Source: Voacanga thouarsii (lineage: Eukaryota; Streptophyta; Magnoliopsida; Gentianales; Apocynaceae). From it: DNA of 64,000 bases. Below the pieces are notes generated by a model. The model had not been told where the DNA came from and searched no databases. It saw only the letters and a list, made by a program, of their open reading frames with translations. How positions within the stretch are numbered: position 1 is the first letter of the stretch; the number at the start of each line of letters is the position of its first letter. This document shows, piece after piece, positions 24,527 to 37,094 of this stretch. The stretch covers positions 682,001-746,000 of the forward strand of contig JANUWF010001659.1 of assembly GCA_026120185.1 (NCBI GenBank). Direction: 5' to 3'. Both the position numbers and the translations under genes were made by a program.

Positions 24527-25075
24527 AAATGCCCCATAGATAGATAGTTTGGCAAATAACTTAGATGGGATGGCTTTTTGGCAAGCACGTACCACTAGTC
24601 TCGTTTGGAGGGCAGGTATTTTAAAGAGTAGCCAATTTACTTCTCCCACTATTCGGTACCTTTATAAACTTATTGTTCATGCCACTAGAAGTAGGAAGAA
24701 GAATGATGAAGTGGTCACTTGGAGGGATTTATTTTTATCTTTGGTATATTATGTCTCATACTCTAATTAATATCACTATTTTCTTTGCTTACTATCTTAA
24801 CTCTATGGTTATTTCCAAGAGGGGTGCTCATTACGATTTACCATACATCACTAGATTAGCTAAAATTTTGCAGCTCATTCGTGCTGATATAGGTTTGGAG
24901 ATAGGTGTGACTATGATTCCTATAAATTTTCAAACCCTCCAAGGAATGGGCATGGTGAGAAGAGTCAGAGTTAATCAGTATGTGTTTGGACAGCGTTGAA
25001 GTTAGACGAGGAAGTTTATAGAGAGGAGCCTGAAATTCTTATTGAGCCTTATGTTTCCATACCATCTTCTTCTTC
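24527..25075 (+). pseudogene. Athila-type ORF1 fragment, middle part
   Basis: This continues the frame of 60-265 after removing the 266-24521 insertion. A TAG lies at 24537-24539, then an open stretch runs to 24770 with RYLYKLIVHATRSRKKND. The frame then shifts and goes on to 24999 with GAHYDLPYITRLAKILQLI and TLQGMGMVRRVR. This is the central conserved part of Athila-type ORF1 as I recognise it. The gene is cut at 25076 by a chromovirus-like LTR and its C-terminal part seems to resume near 34002. Confidence 0.6.
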
Positions 25076-27381
25076 TGTAACATCCCTCCCTTTTGTATTT
25101 TAACTAATGACTACTTTTTATTAAGTGAGCATATGAACGAAGGACTAGAACAAAAAATGATCAATTTAATCAGAAGAATATTTTGGTGAGAAAAAAAATT
25201 TAAGGGGCATTGGAGGAATTTTCGATCGCCAATTAAAAAAAATTGAGAATGAAATTTGAAATTCTAAGAGATGCTAAACTTAGTTTAATGCGTAGATCGC
25301 ATTGGTAAAATAAAAAGTTTTCTCGACTAAGATGAATAGTAATGTCAACTATGATTTTTTTTTTTTTTTGGGTGCAAAACCTAGTTAACCATGGTCAAGA
25401 TGGAATGAGACAATGGGCTTTAATTATATATAATAATGGTAGGTTACTTAATTAATGGATTTAAGTTAGCTTAGCCCACAAATAGAAGCCATGTGGATTT
25501 CAATGAACGGTTGTACAAGAAACCACTTGGACTTCTATGAATGCTTGCATGAAAAGTTATTTGGAGGTTTATGATAGATTGTATGGAAGAAATATTTGGA
25601 ACAATATAATTTTTTGCATACACAAGGAGGTTGTTTGGAGATTTGTGATTGGTTACATGAAGACTATATATGATTATGTGATTGGTTAAATGAGAACTAA
25701 GTGGCTTTTGATGATTAAATGCATGATAAGCCATGTGTTTCAAAAGGATTGTTCACTTGGAAGCTATATGATTGTAAATGAATGCTTGCTTGGAAGCCAT
25801 ATGGGTTTTGTTGATTGGTAGCATGGATAAGTAGAAATTATATAAGTTTCTAAGGAATTCCACAAAGTTCTTACAAGTTCTTGTAAATTCTCAGGGTTTC
25901 CATAAGCTTCCATATGATTCTATAATTTTCCATAGGGTTCTATCATTAATTAGTTGTGCTTAATCATTATATCAAATCACTAAATTTTGCCAAAAGATAA
26001 ATATCTCTATAAATAGAAGAATGAAGGCTGGTGGAGGCCATTTTGATCCTCGAAATTCAGCAAGAAAAGGGAAAAAAGGAAAAGAAAAGAAAAAGGAAGA
26101 GAAATAAAGAGAGAAACTGAGAGAAGAGAAAGAATGGAAGAAAAATAAAAGCTTGGACATTTGCTAGCCTAGAAATTGTTCTACACAAAGTAAAAGGCTT
26201 TCCGCCATGAATTAAAGATGTTTTATAGCTTATGGAGATTTTTTTATGTATATTTTTTTTTTATGGAATTAGCATAATTTATGAAATATGCTTGGTGAAT
26301 AAGTGGTTGTTGCGATGTTCTTATACTGGAATTCTGTGGTGGTGGGATAGTGAAGTGGTTTATTGTGATTTGTATTTGACAATGCTTTTGTGGAGTTATA
26401 AAAGGTTGATTATGGCTGAATTCATGGAAGAAATGAATACAAGAAAGAAATGAACTACAGAAGAATTATTCATTGAAAACAAACGGAAGATTAATTCATA
26501 TTTTTCATGGCCGCCATTTTTTTTTCTTTGCATTTATAACGTTATTGCTTTTTTCACGTCGAAAACTAAAGATATTTTATGATGTTAAAATGAGGAATGA
26601 TATGGAATAAGTGCTAGTTATGTGCTAAAATGAGAATAGAATATATGGATAACACATTTGGTAAGGAAAAGTGAGAATTACTGGACCAAATAGCAAGCTT
26701 TTACTTGCAGCCATTTTGTGTCAGTTTCAATTCTGATAGCAAGGAGTTCATAACTTTGTAGCTAAAAGTGTAAGGAGAGTTCTGGCACAAATTTGAGGTC
26801 ATTTGGACTTGTGAATAGAAATTTATGATGAAAATACCAAAGACTGCCAAACTATTACATGATCAGAATGTTGGAACTTCGTAAGCAGAATTGAAGGAAT
26901 AGGAGAGGGAATTGGAATTGGTATTCCATGAACTGGAAATTATAAAGGAATGTCTTGTATATATTTTGGAATTAGTTTGACGTCATTTGGAGTTGTGTAG
27001 CAAAATTTATGAGTGAAACACTAAGAAGTGAGAAAGCTATGAAATAATTCATTATAGAAGGAATAATTTTTTTCATTAGGAAATCATAACATGTTCAAGA
27101 ACTTGTTTCCTTCTAGCATTACCTGTGAACCAAGAACATAGAGTAATATTTCATGGAACATTTCATCATTGTAGGTGGAGTGAATTCAAGAAATCCTTAG
27201 CTTTGCAGTTGCATGCATAGATATATTTTGGTAATTCCCAAATACGGTGATCTAGACTGGGAAAGCTCTTAAGCTTGTGACAGTATGAGTATATATTAAA
27301 CGAGGTGACTCCCTCGATTTCCAAACTTGTTTTAGCTAAGTGTTTTTCTAATATAGTCAAATGCTTTCCTGATATAGTAAA

Positions 27382-28875
27382 TGACAGGGCCTAAATTAGT
27401 CATATTTTTCCTAGTTATTTGAGGCTATTTTGTGATACATTTTGTTCAATAACTAGTCATATTCCTTCATATTTGAGATTTTACCCTTGGAAATGTATTT
27501 TGTGCATTATTTCAAATTTTAGGGGTAAAATAAGACAAAAACATAGCAAAACAGAACAGAGGCAGTGCCAGTTATGACAGATGAAGTGCCGCTGGCCATG
27601 TGCTGTTGTCACGTATTTCAAGGTAACGAAAAAACAAGTGAAACAGAGCGAAATAGAACTGAACTGGCACTGGCTGGGAGGCTAGAGGTGGCGCCGACTG
27701 CATTATGGAAGTGTTGCATAGAAATCAAGAAAAAAAATCGGCGAATAATTAGAGAAACAAAACACAACCGGTGCCGAATATGTCCTGATGTTATGGCGGT
27801 GCCTCGATTTTCGCACGCATTTTTTTGGCAATTTGTAGAGTTTTAATATTTTCCTACTTCTAATCGGCCAACGAATTTAGGAACTTCCTAAGCCTATAAA
27901 TAGAGGGAAAACACAAGGAAAAAGTGGGAATTCATAGATCATAACAGAAATCACTCAAATCAAATGAGGAATTCATCAATTCAAGAAGGATTGTACAAGA
28001 AGGTCTTCAAAGGAAGAAGAAGGAGGCTTGTATATGAATGCTTTCTTTTATTTTGTTTTCTTTTTCTTGAACAATGATGTATTAATTGTTTATTGTAATT
28101 TGACATTGTTTTAGGTATTCAAGATTTTTAGGGTTACTTTGATCTTTTGATTAATTGATTATTATTCTTGGTATTTAATTTCTTATCTTATTACAAGATT
28201 AGTTGGTTGTCTCTTTCTATTAACTTGCTTGAAAAAGGAGTTGATGGTGGTTTCAATTCATTAGTTTCATATTTGTTGTCTCTTAACTTGCTTGAAAAAG
28301 AGGTTAATTGCAAAGAATTAGGTAATTAAATGTTAATTGATGTCTACCAGAATAGGGATTCATTGGTTAATTTCATGTTTCAAGTTTGCCAAAATATGGA
28401 GATTTAATTAAGGATTATGTTTAATGCATCTTTTGGGTGAATTAGTTGAGGCAGAATATGTGATACTAATTTGTCTAGAAGATAGTGATTTCATAGATTG
28501 AAAAAGAAGTGAATCTATCTTAATCCTTCATGATGGCAAGAGAATAATTAGTTATGATAATGATTGAATACTTTACGATCATGTTTGTCAAAATAATGGT
28601 TTGAGTCACATAATTCTCCATCATTGACATGTATATATTATTTTATTTTTTATTTTTATTTCTTTTTTTACTTTATTGAGCCGGTTAAACAATGAGAGAA
28701 AAGCGATTAATGCATACTTGTTCCTTGAGGATCAATACTCGTTTGAACCCTATGTTATATTAATGATGAGTACACTTACTCATATGTGTAATTTGGGATT
28801 AACGTTTTAATTTAAACTTGATTGAGAATGTACTTATTTTTATATAATTTTTATACTCAAAATAAATACGTAACA
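27382..28875 (+). mobile_element. Athila-like solo LTR
   Basis: It runs from TGACAGGGCCTAAATTAG to AAATACGTAACA, 1494 bp, with TSD GTAAA on both sides (27377-27381, 28876-28880). It is the opposite strand to the copies at 35084, 42068 and 63264. GC boxes GGCGCCGAC (27690-27698) and ACCGGTGCCG (about 27767-27776) lie about 300-400 bp from its start. Confidence 0.92.
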
Positions 28876-29313
28876 GTAAATTTTTTCCTAATATCCCATG
28901 ACTTAAATTTCCTACTTAAACTTGAGAATATTATCAAGTCCTTGATTTCCTAAGTATCATGTATTTCATGTGAGTTCCCTGATTCTTGAAACTCCTAACT
29001 TGCTAAAGTGCTTTTTTGATATTGAAAAATATTTTTTTAGCATAGACAAGTGGTTTCCTAATATATTCTAATACAAGTTTTTTGCTTGAATTTGAAAACA
29101 TCATGAATATTAAATTCCTAAGCATGTTTTCACTACCTATTAATACCATGTTACCTTGAATCCTCAACAAGTTTTCAATATTTGTAAATACTATATTTTC
29201 AAGACATTTCCTCTATGCAATGCATGACTAACATGACAAGATATGGAAAATGAGTAATAAACCATTTTCTATTTCTTGGACCTGAATACGTGTATTATGT
29301 GAAAATTAAGTAC

Positions 29314-30433
29314 TGATATGAACTTGAGAGCACTAAAATTGTGGATTAAACTTAAGAACAAGAACCCTACCAAACCAATACATAAGAACACTAAAATACT
29401 AAGAAATTAACACTCTTGTGATATTATGAATCTAGTCTACTTCAAAGACACTCTAACACCCTAATCTATTAAAGATTAGAACACCAAGGGTAGGAATTTG
29501 AAGGCACCTAACTCAATTCTATCAAACACATTAGGCAACCTAGCACATAAAAATAGAGAAAAAGTTGAGATTCCTATAAGGTTTAGAGACAAGATAAAAG
29601 GCGGGACTAAATCCTTTGAATTAGTCTTGATGTTTATGCGAATCACCCAAGAGGATCATCCTCACCAAACTCTCAAAAGAGTTCTTGAAATCTCCCAAAT
29701 GTCTAATGTCTCCAAAAGTTATTTTTACAAGAGTTATAATGGCATATATATAGATGTCTTGCCCTAAACTAATTAGCAAACTAATCCTAATTATCAAATG
29801 GTCTTAATACAAGCTTTGAGGCTCTATTATATGTTTTAAAAAAGATTAAAACATAATAAAAGTTGTAAAAATTAAATTATAAGTGAAAATACAGAAAATA
29901 CGAAAAATAGCAAAAAGGTCGGGATTGGCCCGACCAGGCCTTGCGCCAGTTCTGGCATGCACCGTTGGCATCGGCTGTGTTCTATCTAGGACAAAACACA
30001 TGCCAGCTTTAGCTGACACCAGTTCTAGGCTTAGGGCTGGCACCGGCTTTAGTCTGGTCGCTGTCCCCCCATTTTGTTGTGCTTCAAACCTACTTCTTTG
30101 ACCTTTATTCCATTTTACTGTGTTTTCTTAATCTTCCAAATGAAATGTTGGTCGTTTTGAGCTCTTCTTGATACTCATTCAGCCTTTAACCCTTATTTAA
30201 AGGTTGGCTTGATCCTCCACATGGATTGTTGCTTGTGGTGTGCGTCTTTTGGTCCTTCCTGTACTATCTATCTCTTCATAGTCTTCTTGGACCTGGTTTT
30301 ATTGAATTTGTTATCTTGAAAACCTCCTTGAATCCTCTTGAGAATCTTTCTTATCCAATGATCCATGAGTTGTGGCTTTATCGCCCTTCCCCCTTCTTTA
30401 CATTGAGCTTTAAGCCTGGAGAAATTCCTATCA
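29314..30433 (-). repeat. 3' LTR of the non-autonomous element
   Basis: 1120 bp, starting TGATATGAACTTGAGAGC on the + strand. It holds a GC-rich cassette (29920-30070) with TTGCGCCAGTT, GACACCAGTT and GGCACCGGCTTT. The open frames inside are not kept in the partner LTR. Confidence 0.92.
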
Positions 30434-30445
30434 TTTCCCCCTTAT
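30434..30445 (-). other. Polypurine tract
   Basis: Reads TAAGGGGGAAA on the - strand, directly before the TGATAGG of the 3' LTR. Confidence 0.85.
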
Positions 30446-30739
30446 TGGAAAGGATTCATCCTCGAATCAAAACTTGTACAAGATTTCAAATAACAGAAAT
30501 ATTGTGTAGGTAAAATGCCCTGCTTGGTCTCTCATTAACCTCTTTGATTATTCTTTTCACTACCCATATTTTCCCTCTCATTTTACCTCCGCTCTCTTTT
30601 CTTTTCTCGTTTCCTTGTTTGTATCTCTTTTCTTTTTCTCTCAAACATGAGGTGGTCACTATTCTCTCATTCTCATATTACTTCATTTCCTCCCCCTTTG
30701 TTTAACTCCTTTTGGACACTCATAGGAAGTGTGCTCAAA

Positions 30740-31190
30740 ACTTTCACACATTTTGCATTCCTGCTCCCTTAAGTTCTTTTGCACCCAATGCTTTGATTTT
30801 TTTGTGCTACTCCTACATAAACTTCCTTATTCCAATATTCCTCACTTCTATGTTCTTCTTCTTCATATTCCCAATTTTGTTCCTCTAAACTACTATATCC
30901 TTCCCCACTCGAATAAGATTCTCCATTGTTTTTACTCCCCTTACTCCAATCTTCCATAGGACTCAAGTTTTCACATTCTTGATCACTTTCCCCTAGGTCT
31001 CCTCCATAGCTATCATACTCCCTTCCACTTGTACTTGGCCCTTTATCATGTTCATACAAATATCCCATGCTTTGATAATCATTCTCCTCATATTCTTCCT
31101 CATTTTCATAATATGTCCTATAACTACTCTCACTATAGTAAGACTTCTCATAGTTGTCACTCTCGCTACTTCCACTCTAACTAGCCATTG
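30740..31190 (-). pseudogene. Acidic gag-like frame of the non-autonomous element
   Basis: The ATG ends near 31190 and codon 4 is a stop. Beyond it the frame is open to about 30769, then broken by another stop. The product is rich in Ser, Tyr, Glu and Asp (for example YEKSYYSESSYRTYYENEEE), with no membrane segment. After the second stop the frame gives a short segment with two cysteines, but no clear zinc knuckle. It occupies the gag position, but I cannot match it to a defined gag fold. It may be a leader protein or the disordered N-terminus of a gag whose remainder is deleted. Confidence 0.5.
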
Positions 31191-32030
31191 TGAAGTTCTT
31201 TCAAGAGAAATACCCTAAAATATAAGTAGAAAACACAAGAGAATTCTCACTTCACCCCTTCACGTGTTTACACTCAATTTTAGTGGTCACTCTTCACTCG
31301 TGTTTGCACTCTTCTTAGTTTTTGTTAAAATGAGCTTACTCTCTTATTTTTTTCAAACTCTCAATTCCCTACTCAAGTTCTTCCCAACTCTTTCCCACTT
31401 CAAAGGATTTAATTCTATTAGTCAAGTCAACTAAATTCTAAGGGATAAGAAAGAAATGTGTCTCAAAGGGAATTTATTAAACACTTGGTAGGTGACACTA
31501 GAGGGCTCAATTCTAGCAGTGATTTTCAAGTGTAAAATTCAAGCCAAGAACTCATACAATGAATGTAAAGTCATTTAGGTATTTTATCAAACACTTAATA
31601 TGCAAGATGTAACTCAATGCAAACTTTCTAGCATGGTCAACTACAACACCAATTAACTTCACAAATACACTCTACTAATCAAATTAATCGTCATACTTCA
31701 TGGATAGAAGCTTTAGTAGTCAAGTATAAGCATTCACAAATCATTGGATCAACATATCAAACGCATTGAGTGAAATCCCGTAGCTCAATTTCGTATAACA
31801 ACTTTCATCCTGGTTTTGGCCCCAAATCAACAAATTTTGTCACCACATCACTTCCTAAATATCAATATATCATATAAGGTTAAATTCACAACATTTTCAT
31901 GGCACAAATTCAAATTTTTTACATTCAAAAATAGCAAGAGAAAAAGTAACGAAAATTTGAAAATTCTCAATAAATCTTGAAGAAGATTCTACATTAGCCC
32001 AGAAAGTTGGTTGATTAAAATTAATACAAT

Positions 32031-32046
32031 GCAAGCTCTGATACCA
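32031..32046 (-). other. Primer binding site, initiator tRNA-Met
   Basis: Reads TGGTATCAGAGCTTGC on the - strand, four bases after the 5' LTR end. The first 12 bases match the usual tRNA-Met primer site. Confidence 0.92.
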
Positions 32047-32050
32047 CATT

Positions 32051-33159
32051 TGATATGATCTTGAGAGCACCAAAGTTGTGGATTAAACTAAAGAATAAGA
32101 ACCCTACCAAACCCATACACAAGAACACTAAAATACTAGGAAATTAACACTCTTGCGATATTATGAATCTAGTCTACTTCAAAGATACTCTAACACCCTA
32201 ATCTATCACAGATTATAACACCAATGATAGGAATTTGAAGGCATCTAATGTATTCCTATCAAACACACTAGGCAACTAGCACATAAGAATAGAGAAGAAG
32301 TTGAGATTATCCTTTAAGGTTTAGAGACAAGATTAAATGTGAGACTAAAGCCTTTGAATTAGTCATGATATTTATGGGAATCACCTAAGAGGATCACCCT
32401 CACCAAACTCTCAAAATAGTTCTTAGAATCTCCCGAATGTCTAATGCCTCCAAAAGTTATTTTTACAAGAGCTATAATGGCATATGTATAGATGCCTTAC
32501 CGTAAACTAATTAGCAAACTAATCCTAACTATTAAAAGGCCTTAATACAAGTTCTGAGCCCTATTACATGCTTTAAAATAGATTAAAATATAATAAAAGT
32601 CATAAAAAGTAAATTACAAGTGAAAAGACTGAAAATACGAAAAATAGCAAAACGGTCGGGATTGGCCTGACCAAGGCCAGCACCGGTTCTGGCATGCATA
32701 GTCGCTGCTGGATGTGTTTTGTCTTAGATAGAACACATGCTAGTTTCAGCCAGCGTTGGTTCTAGGCTTAGGGCCGGTGCTGGCTTTAGTTTGGTCGCCA
32801 TCCCCCTGTTTTATTGTGTTTTAAAACCTGCTCCTTGGGCCTCCATTCTATTTCTCTATGTTTTCTTAATCTTTCAAATGAACTATTGGTCATTTTGAGC
32901 TCTTCTTGATACTCCTTTGGCCTTCAATTCTTGTTTAAAAGTTAGCTTGATCATCCATATTATGTTGTGCATCTTTTTGCCCTTCCATTACTGTCCATCT
33001 TTACACAATCTTATTGGACATGATTTTGTTAACTTTGTTATCTTGAAAACCTCCTTGAATCCTCTTGAAGGTCATCTTTATCCAAGGAGCCATGAGTTGT
33101 GACTTGATCACACTTCCCCTTTCTTTGGATTGAGCTTTAGGCCTGGGTGATTCCTATCA
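32051..33159 (-). repeat. 5' LTR of the non-autonomous element
   Basis: 1109 bp. It pairs with 29314-30433 and has the same GC-rich cassette at about 32655-32810. Confidence 0.92.
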
Positions 33160-34000
33160 AGTACTCGCGAGGAGCTTTTCTCCTTGTACTAACTTATGTT
33201 AGAGATAGACAATCTCAAATAACTTAGCCAATTCTAGGGTTCATTTACCTCAAAATGAGGCGACAAGACATTAGGATTAGCTACCTTCTGAATTCCTGAA
33301 TTCTTGTTATACTAACTACTGATATTTCTGAATTCTTATTACGCTAACCAACTAACTCTGATAGTGAATCATGCATGTTTTACTTGCATATAATGAGTGG
33401 AATTCTTTGAATTCCTCGTATGCATGTTTTGAACTAGTTTGTTTTCAAACAAGAATTCCTGAACTACCATGTTTTGCCTCATGAAACCTTACATCTATTT
33501 GCAAGAAATAGCAGATGGATTTTATTTTCTGTTTTTTTTCAAAAAATTATCCTTGAATTTATTCCTGTATTTTCTACATGAAATCCAGTCCTCTTTACTA
33601 TTTACATATTTGCAACAAGTCTAAGTGCATTATCTTGTCTACGTTTTGGGAACTACTCTTCCTGAGTTGTTTTCAATGAAAAAAACACTAGTACACACGA
33701 GACTCATTGAGCTTTATACTCATATATGTGTTCTTTCTTACCTGAAAATTTTAGAGAGTGAGGCACAACAGAAGTGTGATGGACTCCCAGAGGCTCATGC
33801 TATATCTTGGACCTACATAGAATCTCGGATGAAATTCTATATGTGTATAGCGGACTTGTTATCTCTTTTGGGCATATGTATTAGAGGTCAGATCTTATGT
33901 AATATTTTGATGTTTAATATATTATTTTGAGAAATTTCTATTGTGTGTTCATTTAAGTTTCATATAACGACCCTTTATCGGGGAGATTAGATGGCTCGAC

Positions 34001-34190
34001 ATCCCACAAAGATGAAGCCCACTACGCCATGGAAATATGGGTTGATAAATCTTTGGGAGAGACTACTACACCTATAATACAAATGTTGGGGTTGATATAT
34101 CCCACAAAGATGAAGCCTACTATGCCATGGAAATATGGGTTGATAAATCTTTGGGAAAGACTACTACACCTATAATACAAATGTTGGGGT
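34001..34190 (+). repeat. 98-bp tandem duplication
   Basis: ATCCCACAAAGATGAAGC begins each unit (34001 and 34099). The units match almost completely through AATACAAATGTTGGGGT. Confidence 0.92.
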
Positions 34191-34420
34191 ATATGAGGCA
34201 AGTATGGATCATGGATTTCATGTTTTACATTAAAATATTAATGGATGCCATGCAAGGACATTACAATCGAGTGATGGATGTACTTGAGTGTCGAATCAAT
34301 AATGTGGATGGGCATATAGGATGGACGTTGTTCAACTTTTGTTCGTATTTTGACTTTATGCACTTTACTTGTTCTACACAACCTTTTTCTTTTAGTGTGA
34401 GGACATCTTCACCAACGTGA
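34002..34420 (+). pseudogene. Athila-type ORF1 C-terminal remnant with 98-bp tandem repeat
   Basis: An open frame at 34127-34420 includes YIKILMDAMQGHYNRVMDVL, a helical stretch in the style of the ORF1 C-terminus. It follows the chromovirus-like LTR, and 25075 and 34002 look like the two sides of its insertion. A 98-bp unit (34001-34098) is repeated at 34099-34190 with few differences and breaks the frame. The assignment rests on position and style. Confidence 0.4.
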
Positions 34421-35083
34421 CCACCGGAGGCATCTCATGGATATAAGCTGATGCATGATGATCTACGTCCTCTGGATGCACTAGCTTAAGTTTTTCTAGT
34501 AGTTTGTTTATTTTTCATTCTCTTTTTTCATGTATTTTCTTCTGCTTTAAGAACCTTCTAGACTAGGTTTATTTTTATGCACTTTTCTTCTTTATGTTGC
34601 TTTTATTTTGCATCTTTACTTTCCTTAGCCATGTACTTAATAGTCTTACACTCTCTCGCATTTACCTTTGATGCTTTTTTGTGGACAATTAATGCAACTT
34701 CAGGAACAATTCCTTTAGCTATCTTGGAATATAGTTGAGAAATATTTACTCTCTTTTCCCTTTAATCTTTCTCTTTTCTCATTGGCTATGTTTTATTTCT
34801 TTATTTTTTGTCCATTGAGGACAAATTACGGTTTAAGTGTGGAGGTGAAAACAAAAGTTTTCGTGATTTTAGGGCCATAAATTTCCCTTGAAAGGGCAAT
34901 AGTTTCTTGATTTTGAGTTTGTTAATGCAAAATTAGTGGAAACAATTCTTCTCTTTTACTTTGAAAAATTTCTTCATTTAAATTTACTTAAATTGATTTT
35001 TGTTAAACTTTTATATTAGGTTAGAGATATTTAAGTCTTAAGAATTTAGTTTAACCATATTTATTTCTTATAGAATGTATAAA
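34421..35083 (+). other. Athila 3' non-coding part with internal polypurine motif
   Basis: It holds GTCCATTGAGGACAAATTACG followed by GTTTAAGTGTGGAGGTG (about 34809-34848), the internal counterpart of the motif before the 3' LTR. No protein is seen. The rest is AT-rich. Confidence 0.55.
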
Positions 35084-36963
35084 TGATGCGTATTTATTTG
35101 GATATAAAAATAAGCACATTCCCAATCAAGTTGAAATTAAAATGTTAACCCCAAATTACACATATGAGCAAGCGTACTCATCATTAACATAGCATAAGGT
35201 TCAAACGAGTGTCGATTCTCAAAGAACAAGTATACATTAATCTCTTTTCTTTCATTGTTTAACTAACTCAATAAAGTGAAAACAAAATAAAAAGAAAAAT
35301 AAAATAAAATATATACTTGTCAAGGATGGAGAAGTATGCAATTCAAACCATTGTTTAGACAACCATGATCTTAAAGTACCCAACTTTTATCATAACTAAT
35401 CATTCTCTTGGCACCATGAATGATTAAGATAAATCAGCATCACTTGGTTTGTCTCAACTAATTACTACCTTCTAGATAAATTAGCATCACTTGGTCTGTC
35501 TCAACTAATTCATTCACAAGATGCATTAAACACAATCATTGATTAAATTTCCTTGGTCTGGTAAATTTAAAACATGAAATTAATCAATGAATCCTTGGTC
35601 TGACAAACATCAATTAACCTTTAACTACTCAATCCTCAGCAATTAACCTCTTTGGTCTAGTAAGTTAACAGCCAATAAATATGAAATTAATCAATTGCAA
35701 CCACCATCAACCTCTTTGGTCTAGCATGCTAATGAAAAGAAACAACCAATTAATCTTGTAATATGCCCAAGTAATTAAATACTAACAAGAACAACCATTT
35801 AATCAAAAGATTAAAAACTCTAAAAATCATGAATATCTAAAACAATGTCGAACTACAATAAAACAATTAACATATCATTGTTCAAGAAAAAGAAAACAAA
35901 GGAAATAAATAGATACTCATAGACAAGCCTTCTTTTTCTTCCTTCGAAGACCCTCTTGTACAATCCTCCTTAAATTATTTATCTCGAGAAAATATTGGTG
36001 ATGCACTTTAAAATAAATCTAAGTCCCTACATTGTGCACCCCTTTTTCTAGGGTAAATTGGCTTTTATTTATAGGCTCACAAAGTTCCTAAAAGAGTCAT
36101 AAGTAAAGAAAAAGAAAATACCTAAAGAAATCAAAAACTAAAAAGAATTAGAAATTGCTAAAATAAAAACCTAAATAAAATTCTAATGGTCCACCGTCTT
36201 TGACTTGTTGAATTGGAAATCAAGTTTGACTTCAATTTGATTTGGACTTCAATTGGATTCTTGACTTGGACTTTGTTGTGTTCTTGTGCTAAAGATCATG
36301 GAATTAGAATTACTGAATTGGCTTCTAATTTAAGCCATTGAAGCCACTGAATTTCTGTCTCTTTTTTTGTTGTCACAGCGGCTCTATTGAGCCGCAAATC
36401 ACCAAATTCCACCGAAAATTGCTGCTGAATTCAATTTCCTTTTGTCCTTTTCTCAGCCACCTTTGTTGACCCTTTACCTTTGTCCTTGTTGACCGAAATC
36501 TCTCTTTTTTCCCTTTCTTCTTGCTATTGTTGCATCAGCTCAATTTAAGCCAACCGCCTAACATTGTTGACTTTACTTTGCAAGCTCCTTGGCCTACTGA
36601 ATTTTACTTCTTTCTTTTGTTTTGTTGCTGCTGTGTTTTATTTTGTTTTCTAGCCATGAACTGCCGAATTTGTCTTGCTGATTTCTTTTAACAATTTCAA
36701 TTGCACTTCCTCTGTTCTTCACAATTTCTCTGTTCTTCCAGTACAAGACCAGCATCGGTTGTCCTTCTCGGGCTGGTGCTGGTTCTATGCTAAAAAATCA
36801 TACAATTAGCTCTAAATTTCATCTATTTTTGCATAAAATTATAGAAAAGTATTTTTATAAGGGAAATATCAAATAGGAAGGAATATGACTAGTTATTTTA
36901 CAAAATGAATCACAAAATAGCCTCAAATAACTAGAAAAAATATGACTAATTTAGGCCATATCA
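35084..36963 (-). mobile_element. Athila-like solo LTR
   Basis: 1880 bp, from TGATGCGTATTTATTTGG to CATATCA on the + strand. The flanks ATAAA (35079-35083) and CTAAA (36964-36968) match at four of five bases, consistent with a TSD carrying one mutation. It has six TTGGTCT-type motifs at 35444-35722 and a GC cassette near 36750-36790. Confidence 0.88.
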
Positions 36964-37094
36964 CTAAAACTTTTGACTTTGAAAGATTACAAAAATTTTG
37001 TAATGAAGTATATGTTGGTTATATGCCAATTTTTGTTGAAACATTGTCTAAACTAGTCCTAGACTTGTGTTTAAGTAAATAGGAAAAGTAGGCT
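36964..37094. other. Flanking remnant between solo LTR and CACTA-like element
   Basis: 131 bp of AT-rich DNA, presumably the outer Athila-like element. No feature seen. Confidence 0.4.

Larger units (their letters stand above)
29314..33159 (-). mobile_element. Non-autonomous gypsy-like LTR retrotransposon
   Basis: LTRs 29314-30433 and 32051-33159 (1120 and 1109 bp) begin TGATAGGAATT and end CATATCA. The TSD is AGTAC (29309-29313, 33160-33164). A tRNA-Met primer site lies at 32031-32046 and a polypurine tract at 30434-30445. The internal region is only 1617 bp. It holds an acidic gag-like frame (about 30740-31190) and, next to the 3' LTR, a short phrase FDSRMNPFQ that looks like the extreme C-terminus of a gypsy polyprotein. 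The middle of the polyprotein seems to have been lost. The LTRs differ at roughly a tenth of positions by eye. Confidence 0.9.
25076..34001 (+). mobile_element. Long gypsy (chromovirus-like) solo LTR with two nested insertions
   Basis: It starts TGTAACATCCCTCCC, the usual start of Tekay-like and related LTRs. It ends near 33971-34001 with CGACCCTTTATCGGGGAG and GGCTCGACA, similar to the tails at 52690-52742. Removing 27382-28875 and 29314-33159 leaves about 3.6 kb. The sequence is unlike the Tekay LTRs elsewhere in the window except at the ends. ORF1 of the outer element flanks both sides. I found no matching TSD and the canonical GGGGTGTTACA end is missing, so the right boundary is uncertain by some tens of bases. 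Confidence 0.6.

Noticed and set aside
29498..29767. 89-residue frame on the + strand
   Set aside because: Within the LTR of the non-autonomous element. The equivalent region in the partner LTR (from about 32235) is altered and does not keep it.
34873..35083. Possible start of another LTR (TGATTTTAGGGCC near 34865)
   Set aside because: It resembles the TGATAGGGGCTAA start only weakly, and no homologous LTR body follows.
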